Of a stretch of DNA of 38,847 bases, positions 1 to 7,731 are shown piece after piece. This DNA is from Solibacillus silvestris_B. GTDB taxonomy: Bacteria > Bacillota > Bacilli > Bacillales_A > Planococcaceae. The position numbers and the translations under genes were made by a program. How positions within the stretch are numbered: position 1 is the first letter of the stretch; each line of letters starts with the position of its first letter. Below the pieces are notes generated by a model, which ran no database searches, was not told the origin of the DNA, and worked only from the letters and a program-made list of their open reading frames with translations. The DNA is taken from NCBI RefSeq assembly GCF_051967575.1, contig NZ_JBQCJW010000035.1, forward strand, positions 1 to 38,847, read 5' to 3'.

Positions 1-76
1 TCGTCTCGACCTCCGTGTATTTTACTTAATCATATCACGTTAGCTCGGTACGACATCTATCCTAACAGAGGGGGAT

Positions 77-2875
77 ATGAAGAAACATTCTAAATTTCTA
101 GCATCGGCAACAGCGGCAGTTCTCGCAGCTACGGCAATTGTTCCGGCAGCGAGTGCCGCATCGTTTACAGATATTAAAGGCAGCGGACATGAAAATGCGA
201 TTATATCATTGGCGGATCAAGGCATTATCGGCGGTTATCCTGACGGGACATTCAAGCCGAATCAAAATCTGACACGCTCGGATGTTGTGAAACTATTGGG
301 GAAATATTTAGTTTCTTTGGGACATAAAATCCCGGCGGACTATAAAACAAAAATGCGCTTTACGGATTTAACGGCAAAATCCCAGGATGAGCTGTTGCAA
401 TATGCGGCGCTCGTAAAAGATATAGGCGTATTTCAAGGGAGCAATGGAGCGCTTATGCACCGCGATCAGTTGCGCCGTGACCAAATGGCGACAGTGCTCG
501 TACGTGCCTTCAAAGTGATCAATGAATATGATTATGTTGAGGCGATGAAAAATACGGGCTATACAGTAAATATCACGGATTTAAACCGCACTACAGAAGA
601 GCACCAGGAATCGATTAAAACACTCGCATACCATGGTGTGACGAAGCAGGCGACATTCAGCCCGAAAGATGCTACGAAACGCGGCCAATTCGCTTCCTTC
701 CTATATAATATGCTGCAAATTGATATACCGAAGCCGCAGCCCGAGCCCGAGCCAGAACCGGAAAAACCGGTATTGACGATTAAAACAGTTGAAGTGCAGG
801 CAGCCGATAGATTGCGTGTCGTACTCTCGGATGACAAAGCGTATATCGTCACATTAAAAACACCTTTAGTGGAAAATATTGAAACCGAAGTGACATTCGA
901 AGTTGGGGGACAAAGCTTTACGACAAAGGCAAAATTTGAAGTGCCGGATTTGAAAATATCCTCCATCACGAATCCGAATGGCGGACAGGTCGCGATTACA
1001 TTCAATCAGCCCGTGAAGCTGGATGCCGAATTAAATACAGCTGCGATCAATAAGCTCGTGGCGGTGACAGGTGTCGACCGCCTTGGACAAGTACAATTGT
1101 CAAAAGGTCAGCTAAGCGAAGATAAGCGCACGTTAACAGTGACGATCAATGCGACTACAGGGCTTGAAGGCCGTTATCGTGTTGTCGTGGACGGCATCGA
1201 ATCAGCAACAGCGAAAAAGCTGGTGAAATATGATGACATTGCAACATTCGCGGCAGATAAAGCGGCACCGTCTGTATTGAAGGTGGAAAATGTTGCGGCG
1301 ACAAAAGTGAAAGTGATATTTACGGAGCCTGTAACAAACCCGATCGGCATTACACAATTTAAATTAGCAGATGGTTCGGTTGTATCCGGAATTACAGGAA
1401 CAATCGAAAAAAATGCGACAGAAGTCATTTATGATTTATCCGCAGCTACGGCACGCGGGCAACTATTGGCACCAGGCACGTCAATTGCTGTAACTTTTGG
1501 GACAATTGTAGATATCGCGAATAATCTATCTTCGCCAAACCCGTTAACAACGTATATTACAAAAGGGGACAAAGATGGCGTTTTGCCGACATTATTGAAC
1601 GTGACACAGCTTGGGGCGAAAAAGTTTAAGCTGACATTCTCAGAAGAAATCCGCACAATTGCCCCGGCTGATGTTGCTATTGTTCAAAATACTTATTCAC
1701 CGGGCGTTGTGAGTATTGTTCAGGATAAAGAAGATCCAAAGTCGCATATTGTAACGACAAATGGCTCTTTGAACGGCTATACGACAATTTCAACGACACC
1801 GGGCCGCTATGTAACTGATTTATCCGGGGAAACAAATGTATTTTCAACTGCGTATAACTTTGTGGCAGATACAGGAGTTCCATCTGTTGTCAGCGCAAAT
1901 GTGGTAAAAGATAAGGGAATTGAATATTTGGAGTTTACATTTGACCGCAATGTTGAAACAGCGGCATATTCGCAAGTAACCCTTACAGGCAACTATATTT
2001 TAAATGGTCAAACATATATGTTGGCAGCACCGCTGATCGGACAGCTGGAAAAATCCGCAGCAAATGATAAAGTTGTGCGTGTCCGTTTAAGCAATTTATC
2101 AGGAATTGTGGCAAACTCCGGCTATACTTATTCGGTAGGCGCGACATTTACAGGTGTGACGAGCGAATATGGACAAGCAGTAAATCCGGCATACCAAGTG
2201 AACTTCATGCGTGGCGCGGATTTTGCACAGAATGAGGAAAAGCTTTCAATTTTAAATGTGGAAACGGCTTATAATGCAAGACAGGGCACAGTGAGCGATA
2301 ATCATACAATCGTTGTTACATTCTCGGCACATGTAGATGGGGGAACAGCAACAACTCTTCAAAACTATTATTTGGATGGGCTTACAATCCAGCGCGCATA
2401 TGTCAATCCCGCTGAGCCGTACAAAGTGTATTTAACGATTAGAGAAGGCGAGGTTGCTTACGAGCGAGGCGCCAATTTAACGGTTAGTAATTTAAGGGCG
2501 CTGAATTCTATCGTAACGATGGAGCCGCAAACAAGGCTTGTTTATTTAAATGAAAATATTCCGCCACAATATACGGGCAACAGTGTTTCGGGGTTCAATA
2601 CAATTACGCTGACTTTTAGTGAACCGGTCAAAAATGCATTGATTAATTCTTTTGACGTGAGGGTCGGTAATGCGCCAGCAGCAATTTCGCAAGTATATGT
2701 CCCAACTCACTATCAAGGAAACAATCAAATTGCGATTCAATTAAGTCAAACATTGGCGGCAGGTCAAACTGTACAAATTTCTCAAACAGGAGTTTCTACG
2801 ATCAGCGATTTATCGGGAAATAAACTAAATTTGCCGCAGATCAACTTTACGGTTCCTTCTCATGTGAACTTCTAA
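77..2875 (+). CDS. SLH-domain surface protein with Ig-like repeats (S-layer-like), paralogue 1
   Basis: A 932-residue secreted protein. The N-terminus is a classic signal peptide (basic MKKHSK, hydrophobic core, cleavage near AASA at about residue 28). Three SLH domains follow at roughly 30-85, 92-150 and 165-215; the first carries GGYPDGTFKPN and TRSD, a variant of the usual TRAE motif. A proline/glutamate linker (PKPQPEPEPEPEKP, about 217-231) leads into a long beta-rich region of repeated Ig-like modules with signatures such as KVIFTEPV, KLTFSEEI and TLTFSEPV, resembling SbsA-type/Big_5 modules. SLH domains are known to attach proteins to pyruvylated secondary cell wall polymer, so this is probably an outer-surface structural protein. 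The ATG follows a purine run, AGAGGGGG, at 67-74. The next gene is a paralogue. Whether this is the main S-layer subunit cannot be told from sequence. Confidence 0.9.
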   Translation: MKKHSKFLASATAAVLAATAIVPAASAASFTDIKGSGHENAIISLADQGIIGGYPDGTFKPNQNLTRSDVVKLLGKYLVSLGHKIPADYKTKMRFTDLTAKSQDELLQYAALVKDIGVFQGSNGALMHRDQLRRDQMATVLVRAFKVINEYDYVEAMKNTGYTVNITDLNRTTEEHQESIKTLAYHGVTKQATFSPKDATKRGQFASFLYNMLQIDIPKPQPEPEPEPEKPVLTIKTVEVQAADRLRVVLSDDKAYIVTLKTPLVENIETEVTFEVGGQSFTTKAKFEVPDLKISSITNPNGGQVAITFNQPVKLDAELNTAAINKLVAVTGVDRLGQVQLSKGQLSEDKRTLTVTINATTGLEGRYRVVVDGIESATAKKLVKYDDIATFAADKAAPSVLKVENVAATKVKVIFTEPVTNPIGITQFKLADGSVVSGITGTIEKNATEVIYDLSAATARGQLLAPGTSIAVTFGTIVDIANNLSSPNPLTTYITKGDKDGVLPTLLNVTQLGAKKFKLTFSEEIRTIAPADVAIVQNTYSPGVVSIVQDKEDPKSHIVTTNGSLNGYTTISTTPGRYVTDLSGETNVFSTAYNFVADTGVPSVVSANVVKDKGIEYLEFTFDRNVETAAYSQVTLTGNYILNGQTYMLAAPLIGQLEKSAANDKVVRVRLSNLSGIVANSGYTYSVGATFTGVTSEYGQAVNPAYQVNFMRGADFAQNEEKLSILNVETAYNARQGTVSDNHTIVVTFSAHVDGGTATTLQNYYLDGLTIQRAYVNPAEPYKVYLTIREGEVAYERGANLTVSNLRALNSIVTMEPQTRLVYLNENIPPQYTGNSVSGFNTITLTFSEPVKNALINSFDVRVGNAPAAISQVYVPTHYQGNNQIAIQLSQTLAAGQTVQISQTGVSTISDLSGNKLNLPQINFTVPSHVNF

Positions 2876-2881
2876 TATTTG

Positions 2882-2915
2882 GAGCATATCTATTTCGATA
2901 GGTATGCTCTTTTTT
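2882..2915 (+). terminator. Rho-independent terminator with UUCG loop
   Basis: A 12-bp stem (2882-2893 with 2898-2909, one G-U pair) closes on a TTCG tetraloop and runs into a T tract. It lies 6 bases after the stop of the first SLH gene, so the two paralogues are probably separate transcripts. Confidence 0.92.
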
Positions 2916-3054
2916 CTATTCTGTAATACTTTTTAGTCATTTTAACCTAAAAGAGTTTATATTCAGAAAAGTTGTGGAAATGCATAGGTTGTAAGCGATT
3001 TATAGCAAATTCATTAACATTTTGATGTTTTAGTAAACTAGGAGGTTAATTACT

Positions 3055-5967
3055 ATGCAGAAAAAATATAAAAAATATGTTACATCAGCAGCGACTGCTA
3101 CATTAGTTGCAGCAGCAATTGTTCCGGCGGTAAGTGCGGCAAGTTTTTCGGATACAGCAGGAAACACACATGCACTAGCAATCGAGGCACTTGTCAGCCA
3201 GGGGATTATTAATGGCTATCCGGACGGCACATTCAAACCGAACCGCACTTTATCACGTTCAGACGTTGTAAAATTATTAGGGAAATATTTAGTGTCCCAA
3301 GGCTATAAAATACCCGCGGATTATAAGACGAATATGCGATTTACCGATTTGCGCAGCACATCACAGGATGAATTATTGCAATATGCCGCTTTAGTAAAGG
3401 ACAATGGCGTCTTCAATGGAAGCAATGGCAATCTATTGCCGAACGACCCGATCACACGCGAGAATATGGCCGTTGTTTTAGTGCGTGCCTACTCGAATAT
3501 TCATGAGTTCGATTACTTAGGGCATGTGATGAAGCAAGATTTCACCGAAGATGTGAAAGATTACAATGCTGCAAAAGCAGAGGCGCGTTCAGCGATTAAA
3601 GTGTTGGACTATTATAATGTAACAGGTGTTCCGAACTTCAACCCAAAAGGCTTTACAACACGCGGGCAATTTTCTTCATTCCTTTATAAAATGCTGCAAG
3701 TCGAAGTGCCGGGCGCAGATTTAAAAGCTGTGGAAGTGGTGGATGCATCGACATTAAGAGTAACGCTAGATGATGATGCGATCCATACGGTGAAATTGAA
3801 CAACGCATTGGAAGATGGGAAAGAGACGACAGTTACTTTTGAAATCGGAAATAAAAAATATACTACTACTGTCACATATAAAGCGAATTTAACTGTAACA
3901 AAAGCGGAAGTGACAGGGGAAAACAAATTAAAAGTAACATTGAGCGATAATTCCGTACATGATATTACATTGGACTCCAATTTGCCTGAAAATGAGGAAA
4001 CAACCGTCTCATTCAAAATTGCCGGAAAGGACTATACTGCAAAAGTGATATATGTAGTGACAGAGGTGAAGGTAGCTTCTGTGAAGGCATTAAATGGCGG
4101 GCAAGTCGAAATCAAGTTTAACCAGAAAGTGAATTTGCCTCAAAGCTTGACACAGGCCCAATTAGCAAACTATGTGACGATATCGGGCGTAGATAATACG
4201 ACACCGCTAACACTAACGCAAGGTCAGTTAAGCGAGGATGGCCGTTCATTAACGGTATCTACGAATGGCGCTGCAGCATTATCAGGCCGCTATGTCGTAA
4301 AAATTAAAGATGTGAAAAACACGGCTGGAACTTCAGTGACACCATTTGATGATATTGTAAACTTCGGGACAGACACAGTTGCCCCGACACTTATGAGCAC
4401 GGTTAATACTGATGCGAAAACAGTCCGTGTCACATTCTCGGAGCCGTTGCGTTCATTCAGTAATAGCGGTGTCACTTTTAAACTGGCAAATGGCACGAAT
4501 GTGGCAGGCATTACCGGCGATATCGGCACAGGGGATTGGTATGTGGATTTTGACTTGACGAATGCCACAGTAAATGGGCAACCATTGGCGGCAAATACAC
4601 CAGTCACTGCAACATTCGCCGGCTTACGTGACATTGCAGGGAACTTCAGTGCCCCGAACCCGTTATCCACAAGCTTTACTTTAGGAGGGGCAGATGGAGT
4701 CAAACCAACGCTGGCGAGCATTGCGCAAATGAGCCCGAAAACTTTCAAGCTTACATTCTCCGAGCGCATTCAAAAGCCGGCATTGACAGATTTGGAATTA
4801 AGACTGGGTACGTCGATCAATCCGATTACGGGAATTGATGCTGTTGCAGGAGACAATCGCTCGTTTATCGTCACAGCGGCAAATAATTTAAACGGTCTTT
4901 ATAATATTGGTACAGCCGCCGGGAAAGTCATTACAGATATTTCAGGCGAAACGAACACATTTGCAACGACACACTCATTTGCAATCGATACGACAGCACC
5001 TGAAGTAACAGCAACAACAGTAACAAGAGACGGCAATTTTGAGTATTTGGACATTACATTGAATAAAGCGGTTGATTTAATGTCAGCTTCCCGCATAACA
5101 GCAGCAGGCAGCTATATCCAAGGCGGCGTAACACACACATTTACAGGATCCCCGACAGCTTTGGCTTATAAAGATGCGAATAATCATTCAGTGCTGCGCG
5201 TGAAACTCGATGATCTGCTAGGCGCGGGCGATGCGGATAATGCGACATATAATGTAACGTTGTCCTTTACGGAAGTGAAAAGCGCTTACGGTGTGAATAC
5301 GGGCAATAAAGCCGTATCATTCCCGCGCACAACTGATTACGCGTACAATAACAATGTGCTCGAAACACCATCTGTGACAACATCAACTGCCGATTCGACT
5401 TTGACGAACGATCAAGTGAAATTAGTGTTCAATCACGAGCTGGATGCATCAACTGCATCAGTGGCGGGCAACTATTCGATTCCGAATGCAAGAGTGTTGA
5501 ACGCCCAAGTTTCAAGCGGGGCTTTAAATACAGTTATATTAACATTGGAGCCGAACGAAACAACAGTATCGGGCCCGCGCAATTTATTCATCACGGGCGT
5601 GAAGGCGAAGAACTCTGTAGCAGCACAGCCAAATTTAACAGCTGTCGTTAATTTGAAAGAAAATATTCGCCCTACATTAAATGCGGCAAATTTCGTATCT
5701 GCAAATCAAATCGAACTATCATTCAGCGAAAATGTAAGCGGGCTTGATACAAATTCATTCGCCATCGAAAATGTGTCAGGAGCAGCGATGACAATTGCCT
5801 CTGTGGCACCATCGACAACGGGCAATAAAGTGACAGTCACTTTAGCCGATACTCTTTCAGTAGGCACGACAGTATCTATTAAAAAAGGAACAGGTGTAGG
5901 GGATGTGAAAGATGAAGCAGGCAATGCTTTAGTCGATACGTTTACTACGAATGCAACTCTGCAATAA
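3055..5967 (+). CDS. SLH-domain surface protein with Ig-like repeats (S-layer-like), paralogue 2
   Basis: A 970-residue secreted protein with the same plan as the upstream gene: a signal peptide ending near AVSAAS (about 28), three SLH domains to about residue 218, then a chain of Ig-like modules (signatures KVTLSDNS, RVTFSEPL, KLTFSERI, ELSFSENV). The SLH region is very close to its neighbour, sharing blocks such as SDVVKLLGKYLVS and DELLQYAALVKD, so the pair arose by tandem duplication. It differs in two ways. It lacks the proline-rich linker, and it has two consecutive copies of a module of about 65 residues (around 222-345; LRVTLDDDAIHTV and LKVTLSDNSVHDI) where the first protein has one. 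A strong AGGAGG at 3040-3045, nine bases before the ATG, predicts high expression. It is a better candidate for an abundant surface-layer protein than paralogue 1, but that is inference. Confidence 0.9.
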   Translation: MQKKYKKYVTSAATATLVAAAIVPAVSAASFSDTAGNTHALAIEALVSQGIINGYPDGTFKPNRTLSRSDVVKLLGKYLVSQGYKIPADYKTNMRFTDLRSTSQDELLQYAALVKDNGVFNGSNGNLLPNDPITRENMAVVLVRAYSNIHEFDYLGHVMKQDFTEDVKDYNAAKAEARSAIKVLDYYNVTGVPNFNPKGFTTRGQFSSFLYKMLQVEVPGADLKAVEVVDASTLRVTLDDDAIHTVKLNNALEDGKETTVTFEIGNKKYTTTVTYKANLTVTKAEVTGENKLKVTLSDNSVHDITLDSNLPENEETTVSFKIAGKDYTAKVIYVVTEVKVASVKALNGGQVEIKFNQKVNLPQSLTQAQLANYVTISGVDNTTPLTLTQGQLSEDGRSLTVSTNGAAALSGRYVVKIKDVKNTAGTSVTPFDDIVNFGTDTVAPTLMSTVNTDAKTVRVTFSEPLRSFSNSGVTFKLANGTNVAGITGDIGTGDWYVDFDLTNATVNGQPLAANTPVTATFAGLRDIAGNFSAPNPLSTSFTLGGADGVKPTLASIAQMSPKTFKLTFSERIQKPALTDLELRLGTSINPITGIDAVAGDNRSFIVTAANNLNGLYNIGTAAGKVITDISGETNTFATTHSFAIDTTAPEVTATTVTRDGNFEYLDITLNKAVDLMSASRITAAGSYIQGGVTHTFTGSPTALAYKDANNHSVLRVKLDDLLGAGDADNATYNVTLSFTEVKSAYGVNTGNKAVSFPRTTDYAYNNNVLETPSVTTSTADSTLTNDQVKLVFNHELDASTASVAGNYSIPNARVLNAQVSSGALNTVILTLEPNETTVSGPRNLFITGVKAKNSVAAQPNLTAVVNLKENIRPTLNAANFVSANQIELSFSENVSGLDTNSFAIENVSGAAMTIASVAPSTTGNKVTVTLADTLSVGTTVSIKKGTGVGDVKDEAGNALVDTFTTNATLQ

Positions 5968-5983
5968 AATGCGGAAATACTAT

Positions 5984-6023
5984 AGGGATCGTCCGAGAAG
6001 TCTTTCTTGGACTGATCCCTTTT
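5984..6023 (+). terminator. Rho-independent terminator
   Basis: AGGGATC (5984-5990) pairs with GATCCCT (6014-6020), and an inner TCC.AGAA/TTCTTGGA segment adds to the stem. A T-rich stretch follows. It is placed directly after the second large SLH gene. Confidence 0.85.
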
Positions 6024-6172
6024 CGTTCTTCGGGATTATTTCGGATGGAGCTTGTGAAGGGCAGAATGATTTGCGGCTAAATGGGGTGTACGGGAAAAGG
6101 CGGACATTGAATATTTCGTTTAAAAGTTAAGATAAAAGCCTGTCATTCTTATATTTATATAGAAATGTGTTG

Positions 6173-6178
6173 TATAAT
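6173..6178 (+). promoter_or_regulatory. Candidate -10 element (TATAAT)
   Basis: A perfect TATAAT lies 33 bases upstream of the ATG of the small SLH gene. No good -35 hexamer is visible at 16-18 bp. The GTG at 6167 falls just before and overlaps this promoter region, which argues against translation starting there. Confidence 0.4.
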
Positions 6179-6211
6179 TACGATAATGACGGAACGGAAA
6201 GGGTAAACAAA

Positions 6212-6874
6212 ATGAAAAAACTATTTTATAAATCATTTATTACGATAGCAATTATCGCATCTCCGTCTGTCTTAATAAATGAGGACCTTGTTGATGCTGC
6301 ATACTCAAATCCGTTTACAGATGTGAAAGATTCCAATTCACATGCCGATGCAATTTTATCTTTATATAATGAAGGAATCATTACAGGGATGACGGATAAA
6401 ACCTATGAACCAGGGAAAACGGCGACACGGGGAGATGCGGCATTATATTTGGCAACTGCATTAAATTTAAAGGATGCTTCCTTGCCAAATCCGGGATTCA
6501 AAGATGTGCCGACATCGAGCAAATATTATGGAGCAGTTGCAGCTTTGACTAAAGCGGGTATCGTCAATGGGTATGAAGATGAATTCCGTCCAAATGCAAC
6601 TTTAACACGTGCCCAGCTAGCTAAAATGTTAACAATCGGCTTTGACCTGCAACAGTCTGCAGTCACAACAACGAAATTTGCCGATGTCAATAAATTGACC
6701 GATGCGTCGACAAAAAATTATATTCAAACATTAGTCGATTACGGCATTACAAACGGCACGACAGCAACTACATTCAGTCCGAACTTGAAGCTGACGCGCG
6801 CCCAGTTAGCGACATTTTTATTCAATGCGCTACAAGCAACATCGGATGAGTTGACGGTTATTAGTGTAGAATAG
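6212..6874 (+). CDS. Small secreted protein consisting of three SLH domains
   Basis: A 220-residue protein that is essentially a signal peptide (MKKLFYKSF, hydrophobic core, about 30 residues) plus three SLH domains (about 32-85, 92-147 and 153-210; motifs TRGD, TRAQ, TRAQ). Nothing remains to act as an effector domain. I place the start at ATG 6212, which has GGAAAGGG about 9 bases upstream and gives a proper signal peptide. The longer reading from GTG 6167 would put charged residues ahead of the signal and overlaps a likely -10. SLH-only proteins could compete for wall polymer sites or act as spacers, but no function is shown. It has its own terminator and is followed by repeat array A. Confidence 0.88.
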   Translation: MKKLFYKSFITIAIIASPSVLINEDLVDAAYSNPFTDVKDSNSHADAILSLYNEGIITGMTDKTYEPGKTATRGDAALYLATALNLKDASLPNPGFKDVPTSSKYYGAVAALTKAGIVNGYEDEFRPNATLTRAQLAKMLTIGFDLQQSAVTTTKFADVNKLTDASTKNYIQTLVDYGITNGTTATTFSPNLKLTRAQLATFLFNALQATSDELTVISVE

Positions 6875-6888
6875 AAAAAAAGAGTGAA

Positions 6889-6930
6889 AAATACATTTGA
6901 GACGTGAAATGGGCTCAAGTGTATTTTTTT
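6889..6930 (+). terminator. Rho-independent terminator
   Basis: AAATACATTTGAG (6889-6901) pairs with CTCAAGTGTATTT with one G-U pair, followed by a run of T. It separates the small SLH gene from repeat array A, so array A is not obviously a read-through 3' UTR. Confidence 0.9.
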
Positions 6931-6987
6931 GTGCGAATGGAGAATTAGTAAGGATGGGCAGGCAAAATGTGAGTGATTAAAGGCAAT

Positions 6988-7462
6988 AAAGTAGAACGAC
7001 TTGAGGATAATGGTCACTTCAATGTGGAAAGAGGAACATCGGGCGGGAAAAGTAGAACCCAAGATGCCAAAAGTAGAAGCTAGTGCGGGAAAAGTAGAAC
7101 ATTTACCCGAAGAAGTAGAAGATCACCTCGCTAAAGTAGAACGGCTTCAGGATATTAGCGAATTTAATGCGGAAAGTAGAATTTAGGATGGCAAAAGTAG
7201 AAGCTAGTGCGGGAAAAGTAGAACATTTACCCGAAGAAGTAGAAGATCTCCTCGCTAAAGTAGAACGGCTTGAGGATATTAGCGAATTTAATGCGGAAAG
7301 TAGAATTTAGGATGGTAAAAGTAGAAGCACAGGTGGGAAAAGTAGAACATTTACCTGAAAAAGTAGAAGATTTCCTCGCTAAAGTGGAACGGCTTGAGGA
7401 TAATGGTCACTTCAATGTGGAAAGTGGAACATCGGGCGCGAAAAGTAGAACCTGTTCAGTTT
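6988..7462 (+). repeat. Repeat array A: 21-bp pitch core AAAGTAGAAC in 124-bp superunits
   Basis: Cores related to AAAGTAGAAC start at 6988, 7028, 7049, 7070, 7091, 7112, 7133, 7173, 7194 and on to 7442. The spacing is 21 bp, except that one step per superunit is 40 bp (21 plus a 19-bp element without the core). From 7070 the pattern recurs every 124 bp (7070, 7194, 7318), and the GGCTTNAGGAT unit recurs at 7133, 7257 and 7381. The first superunit has one extra unit. The outer two 19-bp elements begin AATGGTCACTTCAATG (7009 and 7402); the inner two begin ATTAGCGAATTTAATG (7154 and 7278), an A-B-B-A order. The region lies between an SLH gene terminator and the next SLH gene. Because 124 is not divisible by 3, the short ORFs across it are not credible genes. 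Confidence 0.95.
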
Positions 7463-7731
7463 GAAATGGAAGCAATAAAGAAGAAAGCAAATTCCCACAC
7501 TTAAAAAAACGCCATCTCTATCAAAAACACCAAACCTTCTCTAAACTTCGCTTCCATCGATGAAAATAGTAGAAACATAAGCGGGAATTACCATCGCGCA
7601 TCAACATTTTGCATGCTACACTGAACAATGAAATATTACTTTTCCATTAAAAGTTGTAGGATTCAGTGAAAAAGAAAGTAATATTCTGTATAATTGTAAA
7701 CGTTATTGAAAAAAAGGAGGGAATTCGTCTA
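7463..7731. other. Intergenic leader between array A and the next gene
   Basis: The array decays here (GAAATGGAAG at 7463, GTAGAAAC near 7569). A TATAAT at 7689-7694 is a candidate -10 for the following gene, without a convincing -35. AGGAGG at 7715-7720 is its ribosome binding site. Nothing else is recognised. Confidence 0.5.

Noticed and set aside
559..2740. Antisense ORFs inside the large SLH genes
   Set aside because: Composition shadows of the real coding frame. They have no start signals and no recognisable domains.
6167..6211. GTG 6167 as the start of the small SLH protein
   Set aside because: It lies at the promoter -10, lacks a ribosome binding site and would bury the signal peptide. 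ATG 6212 fits better.
7001..7464. Short ORFs in array A (KVE-type heptads)
   Set aside because: Same reason: no ribosome binding site, and the superunit length (124) breaks the frame.
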